This document shows positions 47,505-56,001 of a DNA stretch of 64,000 nt, in pieces. The stretch is taken from contig CANMOU010000002.1 in NCBI GenBank assembly GCA_947499555.1, positions 259,001 to 323,000 of the forward strand, read 5' to 3'. The notes under the pieces were generated by a model, which did no database searches, was not told where the DNA came from, and saw only the letters and a list, made by a program, of their open reading frames with translations. The first letter of the stretch is position 1. Every line of letters starts with the position of its first letter. Source of the stretch: an uncultured Roseovarius sp. Its GTDB lineage: Bacteria; Pseudomonadota; Alphaproteobacteria; Rhodobacterales; Rhodobacteraceae. The position numbers and the translations under genes are program-made.

Positions 47505-47657
47505 ACCCAAGCTGGCGCTTCTGCAACAAATTTGCGACGAAATTTCCAGTCAATGTTTCATTCCTGCAAGAAAAGGAGCGATAATGGGATGTTTCCATCA
47601 CCCGTGATCACCCCCGCGTGAGCGCTATAGCGCCAGACTGGATCGAGACGCATTTAC

Positions 47658-48428
47658 ATGGCAAGCCACCGCAACGGGAAAGCATCGGACAGCGACATGG
47701 AAAATGTAAACCAGGGCAGCAAGCCTTCGATCCTTCGGCATGCGCCTCTCGCCATAATCATACTAGCGGCTGCCATTGGCTACTTTACGCTTGGCGATTA
47801 TCTGTCGTTCGATACGCTGAACCAGAACCGAGAGCAGCTTCTGGACTTCCGCGACAGCCATTACGCCCTCATGGTGCTTGGCTTCATCGCGATCTACGTC
47901 GTGATAGTCGCCTTTTCCCTGCCCGGTGCGGCCGTGGCTTCGGTCACCGGAGGATTCCTATTTGGCCTTGGCCTTGGTGCCTTTTTCAATGTGACCGCCG
48001 CCACACTCGGAGCGATTGCCATCTTTCTGGCCGCGCGCTGGGGATTGGGCAAGACATTGGCAGCCAAGATGGAGGCCTCGGACGGCTCTTTGAAGAAAAT
48101 CAAGGACGGCCTGCGTGAGCATGAGGTAAGCGTGCTCTTCCTGATGCGGCTTGTCCCCGTGGTGCCTTTCTTCGTGGCAAACCTGCTGCCTGCTCTCGTC
48201 GGCGTGCGGTTCATCAACTTCGCCTGGACCACATTTTTAGGCATTATTCCTGGTGCACTGGTGTTCACATGGATTGGCGTCGGCCTGGGAGAGGTATTTG
48301 ACCGTGGCGAACGCCCTGATCTCTCTCTTCTGTGGGAGCCTCAGGTGATCGGCCCGATTCTGGGCTTGTGTGCCCTCGCTGCCCTGCCCATCGTGATCAA
48401 AGCGATCCGCGGCAAGAAAGGCATCTAA
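47658..48428 (+). CDS. TVP38/TMEM64 family membrane protein
   Basis: The protein has 256 residues and about five hydrophobic segments. The SNARE-associated (VTT/DedA-like) motif region is FSLPGAAVASVTGGFLFGLGLGAFFNV, and LMRLVPVVPFFVANLLPALVG follows. Relatives are membrane proteins of the DedA superfamily with proposed lipid or ion transport roles. It ends 3 bases before the MerA-like reductase gene; fusions or pairs of TVP38 with such reductases are familiar. The start is uncertain, with an ATG at 47697 as alternative. Confidence 0.87.
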   Translation: MASHRNGKASDSDMENVNQGSKPSILRHAPLAIIILAAAIGYFTLGDYLSFDTLNQNREQLLDFRDSHYALMVLGFIAIYVVIVAFSLPGAAVASVTGGFLFGLGLGAFFNVTAATLGAIAIFLAARWGLGKTLAAKMEASDGSLKKIKDGLREHEVSVLFLMRLVPVVPFFVANLLPALVGVRFINFAWTTFLGIIPGALVFTWIGVGLGEVFDRGERPDLSLLWEPQVIGPILGLCALAALPIVIKAIRGKKGI

Positions 48429-48431
48429 ATC

Positions 48432-49850
48432 ATGTCAGACCTGAAAGCAGACTTGCTGGTCATCGGCGCCGGCTCCGGCGGGTTGTCCGTCGCGGCAGGC
48501 GCGGTCCAGATGGGGGCCTCCGTGATCCTTCTGGAAGGTCACAAGATGGGCGGGGACTGCCTGAATTACGGCTGCGTGCCCTCCAAGGCGCTGATTGCCT
48601 CAGGCAAGGCCGCCTATGCACAGTCGCATGCCTCGCCTTATGGCGTGGCGGATGCCAAGCCCAAGGTTGACTACGCAGCCGCCAAGGACCATGTGGCTGA
48701 TGTCATTGCCACGATTGAGCCGCATGACAGCGTCGAGCGTTTCGAAGGGCTGGGCGTGAAGGTCATCGAGGAGTTCGGCGAATTCATCTCGCCGACGGAA
48801 GTGCGCGCAGGGGACCACACCATCACGGCCCGGCGCATCGTGATTGCCACGGGCTCCTCGCCTTTGGTGCCTCCGATCCCCGGCCTCGACACCGTGCCCT
48901 ACCAAACCAATGAAACGCTTTTTGACCTGCGAGAGCAGCCAAAGCACCTGCTGATCATAGGCGGCGGCCCCATTGGCATGGAAATGGCACAGGCGCATAT
49001 TCGGCTGGGCAGCAAGGTCACCGTCATTGAAGGCGCGAAGGCACTTGGAAAAGATGATCCCGAGCTGGCGAAGATCGTTCTGGACCAGCTCACTGCCGAA
49101 GGTGTCGAGATCGCCGAGAACGCCATGGTCAGCGCCGTGCGCGGCAAGGCCGGGGCGATAGAGGTTGAGGCCGAAGACGGGCGTGTCTTCAAAGGCTCGC
49201 ACCTGCTTCTCGCAGTGGGGCGCAAGGCAAATACCGATCGTCTCAACCTAGAGGCTGCCGGTATTGAGACCACACGCACAGGCATCAAGGTTGATGCTGC
49301 GCTCAAGACAACCAATTCCAAGGTCTACGCCATCGGCGATGTCGCGGGCGGGCTGCAGTTCACCCATGTTGCCGGATATCATGCCGGCGTCATCATTCGT
49401 TCAGCGCTCTTTGGACTGCCCGCGAAAGCCAGTCACAGCCACATCCCCTGGGCAACCTATACCGACCCGGAACTGGCCCAGGTGGGGCTGACCGAAGCGC
49501 AGGCAAAAGACGCCCATGGCGATGCACTTGAAGTTATCCGTTTCCCCTATTCCAGCAATGACCGGGCCATCGCCGAACGCAAAACGGATGGGTTGATCAA
49601 ACTGATGATCGTCAAAGGCCGACCTGTCGGCGCCTCCATCGTCGGGGCCCAGGCCGGAGAGTTGATCGGGCTTTGGGCGCTGGCACTGGCCAACAAAATG
49701 AAAATGAAGCAGATTGCCGCTATGGTCGCGCCCTACCCGACTTTGGGTGAGATCAACAAACGCGCAGCAGGGGCGTATTTTTCGCCACGCCTCTTTGAAA
49801 GTCCCGGCGTCAAACGCGTTGTCCGTTTTGTGCAGCGTTGGCTGCCTTAA
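48432..49850 (+). CDS. Pyridine nucleotide-disulfide oxidoreductase (MerA/dihydrolipoamide dehydrogenase-like)
   Basis: The protein has 472 residues. FAD motif LLVIGAGSGGLSVAAGA, redox-active cysteines in GGDCLNYGCVPSKALI, NAD motif LLIIGGGPIGMEMAQAH and FAD contact VYAIGDVAGGLQFTHVA are all present. The dimerisation domain has the family proline context but no His-x4-Glu base of true lipoamide dehydrogenases: the usual C-terminal HAHPTLSE motif is replaced by VAPYPTLGE. So this is a MerA-like reductase of unknown substrate, not the E3 component. It is coupled to the TVP38 gene. Confidence 0.88.
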   Translation: MSDLKADLLVIGAGSGGLSVAAGAVQMGASVILLEGHKMGGDCLNYGCVPSKALIASGKAAYAQSHASPYGVADAKPKVDYAAAKDHVADVIATIEPHDSVERFEGLGVKVIEEFGEFISPTEVRAGDHTITARRIVIATGSSPLVPPIPGLDTVPYQTNETLFDLREQPKHLLIIGGGPIGMEMAQAHIRLGSKVTVIEGAKALGKDDPELAKIVLDQLTAEGVEIAENAMVSAVRGKAGAIEVEAEDGRVFKGSHLLLAVGRKANTDRLNLEAAGIETTRTGIKVDAALKTTNSKVYAIGDVAGGLQFTHVAGYHAGVIIRSALFGLPAKASHSHIPWATYTDPELAQVGLTEAQAKDAHGDALEVIRFPYSSNDRAIAERKTDGLIKLMIVKGRPVGASIVGAQAGELIGLWALALANKMKMKQIAAMVAPYPTLGEINKRAAGAYFSPRLFESPGVKRVVRFVQRWLP

Positions 49851-49868
49851 GTTAGAAACAGGAACAGC

Positions 49869-51263
49869 ATGCAGTTTCTCAAGTCACTTTCAGGACGGTT
49901 TCTGATCCTGACAGTCATCTTTGTGATGCTGGCTGAAATCCTTATCTTCGTGCCGTCCATCGCCCGGTTCCGGCAGGAATTCCTGATGGACCGGCTTGAC
50001 CGGGCGCAGATCGCTTCACTTGCGCTCCTGGCAACCGACAAGATTTCCGCCGACCTGCAGGAGGAGTTGCTGTTCAACGCCGGTGTCTACAACGTCGTCT
50101 TGCGCCGCGACGAGGCGCGCCAGCTTGTCCTGTCTGCCCCTCTGCCCTCGGCGATTGCGGAAACCTACGACCTGCGCGACCCGACACCGGCAGTGCTTAT
50201 TCGAGATGCGCTGATTTTCCTGTCACAGCCCGGCGATCAAATCATTCGCGTCATCGGAGAGCCCTCCAACATGGGCGGGCTTTTGATTGAAGTGACGCTG
50301 GAAAGCGCGCCGCTACGTGCCGCAATGCTGGATTACGGGCTGCGCATTCTGGTGCTCTCCGCTGTGATCTCCGTCGTCACTGCCGCTTTGCTTTTCCTTG
50401 CGGTACGCGGATTTCTGGTCAAGCCGATCAGCCGCGTGGTCGGACATATGAAGGTCTACGCCGAAGCCCCTGATGACGCGCGGCGGATTATCGACCCGTC
50501 CTCGACAACAACCGAGATCAGGCAGGCCGAGGAAGCGCTGCAATCCATGCAGCATCAACTGACCGCCTCACTGCGGCAAAGAGAGCGGCTGGCGCAACTG
50601 GGCGGCGCGGTGGCCAAAGTCAGCCATGACCTGCGCAACATCCTGACCTCGGCGCAGCTTTTCACTGATCGTATCGAAATGAGCGAGGACCCAGCAGTCA
50701 AACGCATGGCGCCAAAGCTGGTGAATTCGATCACCCGCGCCGTGCATCTTTGCGAATCCACGCTGGCCTATGGAAAGGCCGAGGAACAGGCCCCCACACT
50801 CAGCCGCTTCATGCTGATCGGTATCGTGTCCGATGTCATTGAGAGTGAACGCCTTGCGGTGGGCGAGGCCGATGTCAGCTTTGCCGAAGACATTCCTGCC
50901 ACGCTGGAATTGCGCGGCGACTCTGAACAGCTTTACAGGGTGATCTCGAACCTGGTGCGCAACGCGCGCCAGGCCATCGTCAATTCCGGCAAACCCGGTG
51001 AGATCTCGATTGCCGCAGAGGAAAAGGCAGACACCTGGGAAATTTGCGTCGCAGATACCGGCCCGGGCCTGCCGCCCAAAGCCAAGGAATTTCTCTTCCA
51101 GCCGTTCCAGGGCGGCGCAACCAAAGGCGGCACCGGGCTTGGCCTGTCAATCGCCGCCGAACTGGTCCGCGGCCACGGCGGCACGCTGGTGCTCGAACGC
51201 AGCGATGAGACAGGCACAACCTTCCGGATTTCCCTACCCCGCGGCGGTGTGCCCGGCGCCTAA
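49869..51263 (+). CDS. Sensor histidine kinase
   Basis: The protein has 464 residues. Two membrane segments flank a periplasmic region of about 130 residues (first at residues 10-28, second near 160-180), followed by a HAMP-like linker. The phosphoacceptor His is in KVSHDLRNILTSAQLF, an atypical H-D-L-R-N context. The ATPase boxes are NLVRNARQAI, DTGPGLP and GGTGLGLSIAAEL. No response regulator is adjacent, so its partner is elsewhere. It follows the reductase by 18 bases and precedes the tRNA. Confidence 0.9.
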   Translation: MQFLKSLSGRFLILTVIFVMLAEILIFVPSIARFRQEFLMDRLDRAQIASLALLATDKISADLQEELLFNAGVYNVVLRRDEARQLVLSAPLPSAIAETYDLRDPTPAVLIRDALIFLSQPGDQIIRVIGEPSNMGGLLIEVTLESAPLRAAMLDYGLRILVLSAVISVVTAALLFLAVRGFLVKPISRVVGHMKVYAEAPDDARRIIDPSSTTTEIRQAEEALQSMQHQLTASLRQRERLAQLGGAVAKVSHDLRNILTSAQLFTDRIEMSEDPAVKRMAPKLVNSITRAVHLCESTLAYGKAEEQAPTLSRFMLIGIVSDVIESERLAVGEADVSFAEDIPATLELRGDSEQLYRVISNLVRNARQAIVNSGKPGEISIAAEEKADTWEICVADTGPGLPPKAKEFLFQPFQGGATKGGTGLGLSIAAELVRGHGGTLVLERSDETGTTFRISLPRGGVPGA

Positions 51264-51280
51264 GAAATTGCCGAAGGCTC

Positions 51281-51309
51281 TTGCATTGCCTGGCACTAGG
51301 GTCTAGATG
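51281..51309 (+). promoter_or_regulatory. Candidate promoter of tRNA-Arg
   Basis: TTGCAT and TAGATG, separated by 17 bases, lie just upstream of the tRNA so that transcription would begin about 5 bases before its 5' end. The -10 element is a weak match. Confidence 0.35.
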
Positions 51310-51320
51310 CCTGACCTCAC

Positions 51321-51397
51321 GGACCGATAGCTCAGCTGGATAGAGTACCTGACTACGAATCAGGGGGTCGGGGGTTCGAATCCTCCTCGGTCCGCCA
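51321..51397 (+). tRNA. tRNA-Arg (anticodon ACG)
   Basis: A 77-base tRNA with CCA encoded. The acceptor stem GGACCGA pairs with TCGGTCC; the anticodon stem-loop CTGAC-TACGAAT-CAG... presents ACG; the T-loop GGTTCGAATCC is standard. The first anticodon position A is expected to be deaminated to inosine, reading CGU, CGC and CGA. Confidence 0.96.
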
Positions 51398-51640
51398 CTC
51401 TTCCTCGACATTGACCGCCAGAAGCCTCTCGTTCTTGAGCCTTCGACAGGCCTGATGGGTTTGAGGGCGCTCTGACAAGCATCCGCTTGGAGCCCAAAAG
51501 ACGCCTCCGCGCGGAATCAAGGCCCGCAGGGCCGCCGCGCAATCGCCAGACCGTTCCGCCTCATCTAGCCGCCAATGACCGCTCTGCGCCCCTGGCAGCC
51601 GCTCGGTTCCCGTTGCTCTATGGCCGGTTGCGACAACGCG

Positions 51641-51662
51641 CCATGAAATGGCCATTTGGTGG
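51641..51662. promoter_or_regulatory. Operator-like palindrome upstream of the DUF4259 gene
   Basis: The 12-bp perfect palindrome AAATGGCCATTT is extended by matching CCA and TGG arms two bases out on each side. It lies 45 bases before the DUF4259 start. The remaining part of the 309-base gap after the tRNA shows no gene or other clear signal. Confidence 0.4.
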
Positions 51663-51706
51663 TTTTACATGCAACACTGACACTATTCCAAAACCAGGAG
51701 ACCAAT

Positions 51707-52348
51707 GTGGGAACATGGAGTGCGGGCAATTTCGGGAATGACGCGGCGCTCGACTTTGTCGACGGGATCACGGGATTTTCTGACGTTCAGTCTACACTGA
51801 TGGATTTGGCGCAATCCAAAGGGATGTGGGACACGGATAGAGCCTCTGTCGCCCTGGCCGCTTGTGATCTGCTGGCAATCAGCATGGGGCGCGGGCCGGC
51901 CGATACCCCGAAAACGCCGAAGCTTGAGCAGGAAGAGGTCAAGGAAGACCTCCTGACCATTGCGAAGTCCTTGGTCACCCATGTGCGCGAAACGTCCGAA
52001 CTGGCTGAGCTTTGGGCAGAGGAAGATGACGCTGAGTGGCAGGGCGTCCTCGATGATCTGGTCACCCGCCTGACGCCGTCTATTCCCTATGAACCGCCGC
52101 AGAAGAAACCTGATGAACTGCCAGACGATTTCCTCGGCTATTGCTATATCTGCTACGGCATGGTGACCGAAAGAGACGGCCTTTATTTCGAGCAAGAGGA
52201 TGAAGGCTTCGGTTCCAGTGCGGTCCATCCGCACCGCAAATGCGTTGAAGAGAGGATCGCCGAGCCTGGACCATATTGGCACCCCGACGGCTCTCCAACC
52301 GAGTGCACGAAGAGGCAGCTTCGGCGCGATATGGGGTACGACACCTGA
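51707..52348 (+). CDS. DUF4259 domain-containing protein
   Basis: The protein has 213 residues. It begins GTWSAGNFGNDAALDFVDGI, the family pattern of DUF4259, and is acidic throughout. A C-terminal part with CYICYGMVTERDGLYF, two spaced cysteines and a histidine-containing VHPHRKC could bind metal and is not part of the minimal DUF4259 domain. The start is GTG with AGGAG 6 bases upstream, which also gives the conserved beginning. The function of the family is not known. It sits alone after the tRNA. Confidence 0.8.
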   Translation: MGTWSAGNFGNDAALDFVDGITGFSDVQSTLMDLAQSKGMWDTDRASVALAACDLLAISMGRGPADTPKTPKLEQEEVKEDLLTIAKSLVTHVRETSELAELWAEEDDAEWQGVLDDLVTRLTPSIPYEPPQKKPDELPDDFLGYCYICYGMVTERDGLYFEQEDEGFGSSAVHPHRKCVEERIAEPGPYWHPDGSPTECTKRQLRRDMGYDT

Positions 52349-52411
52349 CCGGCAGCGCAATTTCGAACGCGCCTCGTCCCTTTTTAAGCGGTCAGCACAG
52401 TTTCGGAATTC

Positions 52412-53266
52412 TTACCCTTCTTCCGCGAGCAGGGCCTTTAAACCTGTCCTGTAGTCCGGATAGATAAGCTTGACGCCAAGCTCTTCCTTGATCCGGCTGT
52501 TATCGACGCGTTTGGACTCTGCATAGAAAGACCGTGCCATCGGGCTCATCTCGGCCGTTTCGAAATCCACCTCCGGGGGCAAAGGCAGGCCCAGAAGCTC
52601 GGCGGCATACCCGATGACATCCTGTGGCGGGGCGGGGTCGTCGTCACACAGGTTATAAATCGCGCCCGGATTTGGCTTGCGGATCGAGGCCTCCAGAACC
52701 TGCGCGATATCCTCAACATGAATCCGGCTGAAAATCTGCCCTCTCTTCACGATCCGACGCGCCGTGCCCTGCCGGACCTTCTCGAACGGGCCGCGCCCGG
52801 GGCCATAAATGCCCGCAAGCCGGAAGATATGAAGAGGCAGATCCGGAATGTCCTGCCATGCGGCTTCGGCTTCAACGCGCATCAACCCACGCCGGGTGGA
52901 CGGGGTAAGCGGCGTTGTTTCACCCACCCAGCCGCCATCGTGATCGCCATAGACACCCGTGGTCGAAAGGTAACCCGCCCATTCAAGCCGGGGCGCCATT
53001 GCCGCGATCTCAGCGCCACAGGCTTTCAGAACCGGGTCCCCCTCTGGCCCGGGCCCAGTTGAGACAAGCAGATGCGTGGCCTCGGCAAAAGCCACCCTCA
53101 GATCACCGCCGGGCCAGACCACCGGGTTGATCCCCTCGCGCTGCAGGATCTCGGCTTTTTCGCCCGATCGCGTGGTGCCATAGATCACCCAGCCATCCGG
53201 CAAAAGCCTCCGCGCCAAGGCGCGAGCCGAATAGCCGTGCCCGAAGGACAAAAGCGTTTTTGTCAT
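52412..53266 (-). CDS. NAD(P)-dependent epimerase/SDR family protein (YeeZ-like)
   Basis: The protein has 284 residues. An atypical Rossmann start (LLSFGHGYSARALARRLLPDG) is followed by SDR features: STTGVYGDHDGGWVGE with the catalytic-type Thr/Tyr and FRLAGIYGPGRGPFEKVRQG. Members are extended or atypical SDR proteins related to YeeZ, with unknown substrate. It is followed, on the same strand, by nothing closely spaced; upstream the VOC gene ends 6 bases before it starts. Confidence 0.87.
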   Translation of the reverse strand: MTKTLLSFGHGYSARALARRLLPDGWVIYGTTRSGEKAEILQREGINPVVWPGGDLRVAFAEATHLLVSTGPGPEGDPVLKACGAEIAAMAPRLEWAGYLSTTGVYGDHDGGWVGETTPLTPSTRRGLMRVEAEAAWQDIPDLPLHIFRLAGIYGPGRGPFEKVRQGTARRIVKRGQIFSRIHVEDIAQVLEASIRKPNPGAIYNLCDDDPAPPQDVIGYAAELLGLPLPPEVDFETAEMSPMARSFYAESKRVDNSRIKEELGVKLIYPDYRTGLKALLAEEG

Positions 53267-53272
53267 GCCGTT

Positions 53273-53701
53273 CTACTCCTGATCCAGCGGCCTTGAGGCA
53301 ACCCAGGCATACCCGTTGTCACACAGAATATACGTCTCGCGCAGCCCATGCGGTTTGTCCGTAGGCTCTTGCAGGATATAGGCCCCCCGCGCCCTCGCGC
53401 GCGCTGCAGCTTCGTCGGGATCGGTCTGGTAAAGCCGAAACTCGGCCCCCGCCCCCCTTGCCCCGGCCTCTGGCAAAAGACCAAGCAATGGGTTGGCGCC
53501 ATAGGTATGATCGGCATGGATCTGCATGACCTGCCCGAAATAGCTCAGGATCGCGAAATCCTCGCTCACCCGGTGGGCCCTGATCTGGAACACATCCTCC
53601 AGAAAGGCCACGTGTGCCTTCACATCCCGCACAAGGATATTGAGGCCGATGCCCCGAAGCGACGCGCCAAAGGCCTCGGCCGATACCGTCTCGTAATCCA
53701 T
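53273..53701 (-). CDS. VOC family (glyoxalase/bleomycin-resistance fold) protein
   Basis: The protein has 142 residues with one VOC module pair (GIGLNILVRDVKAHVAFLED; EFRLYQTDPDEAAARARARG; ETYILCDNGYAWVASRPL). A metal-binding pattern is partly visible but no substrate can be assigned. The ATG at 53701 is preceded directly by an in-frame GTG and by AAGGGG. It is coupled to the SDR gene. Confidence 0.85.
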   Translation of the reverse strand: MDYETVSAEAFGASLRGIGLNILVRDVKAHVAFLEDVFQIRAHRVSEDFAILSYFGQVMQIHADHTYGANPLLGLLPEAGARGAGAEFRLYQTDPDEAAARARARGAYILQEPTDKPHGLRETYILCDNGYAWVASRPLDQE

Positions 53702-53799
53702 CACCCCTTGCGCTCCCTAACCATGTCTCGGCGTAGCTTGATCACCGCCTGCGCCCGTGTCAACGTGGCCCGACATCCGCCCCAACCCAGGTTGACCTT

Positions 53800-55281
53800 A
53801 TGGTTCACGCCAAACCCGACACACCCCGGACGCCGCCCGCGCCACCGCCGCAGGACTTCTCTGATCCCAAGACCGCCGTGGCCCATCTCATCGCGCTCTA
53901 TGACGAGGCCATCACCTTTCTCTGTGACGCATTCAAAAGCGCGATGTCACCACAGGGGCCAAAGGACCGCGTGCGCGCTTTTTACCCCGAGATCCGCCTC
54001 ACCACCGTAAGCTTCTCCAAGGTCGACAGCCGCCTGAGCTTTGGCCATCTGTCAGAGCCCGGCACCTATGCCACGACGATCACAAGACCGCACCTGTTCC
54101 GGAACTATCTCGAACAGCAGATCGATCTCTTGATGACCAACCACGAAGTGCCGGTCACGATCCAGGTGTCGCAAACGCCGATCCCGCTGCATTTCGCCGT
54201 CGCCAATGATGAGGGGTTGAGCGTGCCGTTACAGGGCGCTGCGCATTTCACCTTGCGCGACTATTTCGACGTCCCCGATCTTGCCGGAACCCATGACGAC
54301 ATCGTCAACGGCACCTTCTCTCCGGCCGAGGATCAGCCCGGCCCGCTGGCCCCGTTCACAGCCCAGCGCATCGACTACTCTCTGGCGCGGCTCACCCACT
54401 ATACCGCCACGGACCCGGGCCATTTTCAAAACCATGTGCTCTTTACAAACTACCAGTTCTACGTCGCCGAATTCGAAGCTTACGCGCGCCAGATGCTGGC
54501 CGATCCCCAAAGTGGGTATGACAGTTTCGTGGGCCCCGGAAATGCGGTGATCACCGATGCCGACGCCGCCCTGCCTGAAACCCAGAAGCTGCCGCAGATG
54601 CCAAGCTACCACCTGACCCGCGGCGATGGCGGCGGAATCAGCCTTGTGAATATCGGCGTCGGGCCCTCAAATGCCAAAACCGCCACGGATCATATCGCGG
54701 TGCTGCGGCCACATGCCTGGATCATGGTCGGCCATTGTGCGGGCCTGCGCAATACACAGTCGCTGGGGGATTTCGTGCTGGCACATGCCTATCTGCGGGA
54801 AGACGGCGTGCTTGATGCCGACCTGCCTGCGTGGGTGCCCATCCCCGCCCTGGCTGAGATCCAGATTGCGCTTGAGAATGCCGTGGCGTCGGTCACCGAG
54901 CTTTCGGGCTATGACCTCAAACGCATCATGCGCACCGGCACCGTGGCCAGTTTCGACAACCGCAACTGGGAGTTGCGCGAGCATACCGGACCGGTTCAGC
55001 GCCTCAGCCAGTCGCGCGCCGTCGCCCTAGATATGGAAAGCGCCACGATTGCCGCCAACGGATTCCGCTTCCGGGTGCCCTACGGCACGTTGCTCTGTGT
55101 CTCCGACAAACCCCTGCATGGCGAATTGAAGCTGCCCGGCATGGCATCGGATTTCTACAAGACCCAGGTCTCGCGCCACCTGATGATCGGCATCCGCGCC
55201 ATGGAAACCCTGCGCCAGATGCCCCTCGAACGCATCCATTCCCGCAAACTTCGAAGCTTCGACGAGACGGCGTTTTTGTGA
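53800..55281 (+). CDS. amn: AMP nucleosidase
   Basis: The protein has 493 residues. It matches the full length of bacterial Amn: an N-terminal AMP nucleosidase-specific domain (FYPEIRLTTVSFSKVDSRLS; GTYATTITRPHLFRNYL) and a C-terminal phosphorylase-like domain (HAWIMVGHCAGLRNTQSLGD; AVALDMESATIAANGFRF). It cleaves AMP to adenine and ribose-5-phosphate and helps adjust adenylate pools. It is divergent from the VOC gene and convergent with the TetR gene 12 bases beyond its end. Confidence 0.95.
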   Translation: MVHAKPDTPRTPPAPPPQDFSDPKTAVAHLIALYDEAITFLCDAFKSAMSPQGPKDRVRAFYPEIRLTTVSFSKVDSRLSFGHLSEPGTYATTITRPHLFRNYLEQQIDLLMTNHEVPVTIQVSQTPIPLHFAVANDEGLSVPLQGAAHFTLRDYFDVPDLAGTHDDIVNGTFSPAEDQPGPLAPFTAQRIDYSLARLTHYTATDPGHFQNHVLFTNYQFYVAEFEAYARQMLADPQSGYDSFVGPGNAVITDADAALPETQKLPQMPSYHLTRGDGGGISLVNIGVGPSNAKTATDHIAVLRPHAWIMVGHCAGLRNTQSLGDFVLAHAYLREDGVLDADLPAWVPIPALAEIQIALENAVASVTELSGYDLKRIMRTGTVASFDNRNWELREHTGPVQRLSQSRAVALDMESATIAANGFRFRVPYGTLLCVSDKPLHGELKLPGMASDFYKTQVSRHLMIGIRAMETLRQMPLERIHSRKLRSFDETAFL

Positions 55282-55293
55282 TTGCGTGGCCTA

Positions 55294-55893
55294 TCAGGAC
55301 GTAAGTCCATCAATCAGCGTATCGACCAGCTCGGCGACTTCTGAGGCAAGACGATCCCGCGGCGCGCCTACACCGAACCCCATCATTGAAAGCTGCACAA
55401 CGCCATGCACCGCCCCAAAAAGTGTCTGCGCGCGTTGTCGCAGATCTTCAGGGGCCAGATCCGAGCGCATGATGGACAGTGGTTCTGCAATCTTCTCGAT
55501 CAGTACTTCGTATTCCGCATTAACCCACCCTGGCACATCTGCACCAACAGGCAGTTCGTGATGGAAAATCGCAGACCAAAGGTTCTCGTTATTCAAAGCA
55601 AAAGACACGTATCCCTTGGCAAGGTTCTGCAGCGTCTCTTTTGGTGGTGACGGCTCGGCGACCAACGCATTGAGCTCTGCGCCCAGGCGCCGCAAACTTT
55701 GTGCATTCACCAGGATCACAAGCTGATCAAGGTCTTCAACAGCCGTGTAAAGTGCACCCAAAGCGCATTCAGCCCGGGCCGTGATGTCCCGGGCTTTCAA
55801 CCCGCGCAATCCACGTTCTTCGATCAGGGCGCTGGCCGCGGCAATCAAACGGTCCTGCAAAGCTTTTCGTCTGGCATCACGATCGTTTCTCAT
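55294..55893 (-). CDS. TetR/AcrR family transcriptional regulator
   Basis: The protein has 199 residues. The N-terminal TetR HTH is LIAAASALIEERGLRGLKAR followed by DITARAECALGALYTAVEDL. The C-terminal ligand domain has the WHG-type segment (LWSAIFHHELP; TLFGAVHGVVQLSMMG). It is divergent from the pspA-like gene across a gap containing three copies of one palindrome, so it very probably represses both itself and the pspA-yiaA unit. The inducer is unknown. Confidence 0.92.
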   Translation of the reverse strand: MRNDRDARRKALQDRLIAAASALIEERGLRGLKARDITARAECALGALYTAVEDLDQLVILVNAQSLRRLGAELNALVAEPSPPKETLQNLAKGYVSFALNNENLWSAIFHHELPVGADVPGWVNAEYEVLIEKIAEPLSIMRSDLAPEDLRQRAQTLFGAVHGVVQLSMMGFGVGAPRDRLASEVAELVDTLIDGLTS

Positions 55894-55912
55894 ACCAAAA
55901 CCTATTGTTTAT

Positions 55913-55981
55913 GAACGTCGTTCAAAACGCATCTTGAACAATGTTCATGAGCGCCTAAATCTGCTGCCGTGAACATTGTTC
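55913..55981. promoter_or_regulatory. Three GAACN3GTTC operators between tetR and pspA-like genes
   Basis: Palindromes GAACGTCGTTC (55913-55923), GAACAATGTTC (55936-55946) and GAACATTGTTC (55971-55981) share the form GAAC-N3-GTTC. Centres are 23 and 35 bases apart. They lie between the divergent regulator and target genes and overlap the candidate pspA promoter, as expected for TetR operators. Confidence 0.8.
55934..55961 (+). promoter_or_regulatory. Candidate promoter of pspA-like operon
   Basis: TTGAAC at 55934-55939 and TAAATC at 55956-55961 are 16 bases apart. The -35 element lies in the second operator, and the third operator is just downstream, so regulator binding would block the polymerase. 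Confidence 0.5.
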
Positions 55982-56001
55982 AAAATCGCAAGGAAGTCAA
56001 A

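Noticed and set aside
47406-47657. Replication origin near rpmH
   Set aside because: rpmH-rnpA often lies near oriC, but I saw no DnaA-box cluster, dnaA or gidA/parAB genes here.
51321-51706. Integration site (attachment duplication) at tRNA-Arg
   Set aside because: I found no second copy of the tRNA 3' end downstream and no integrase gene.
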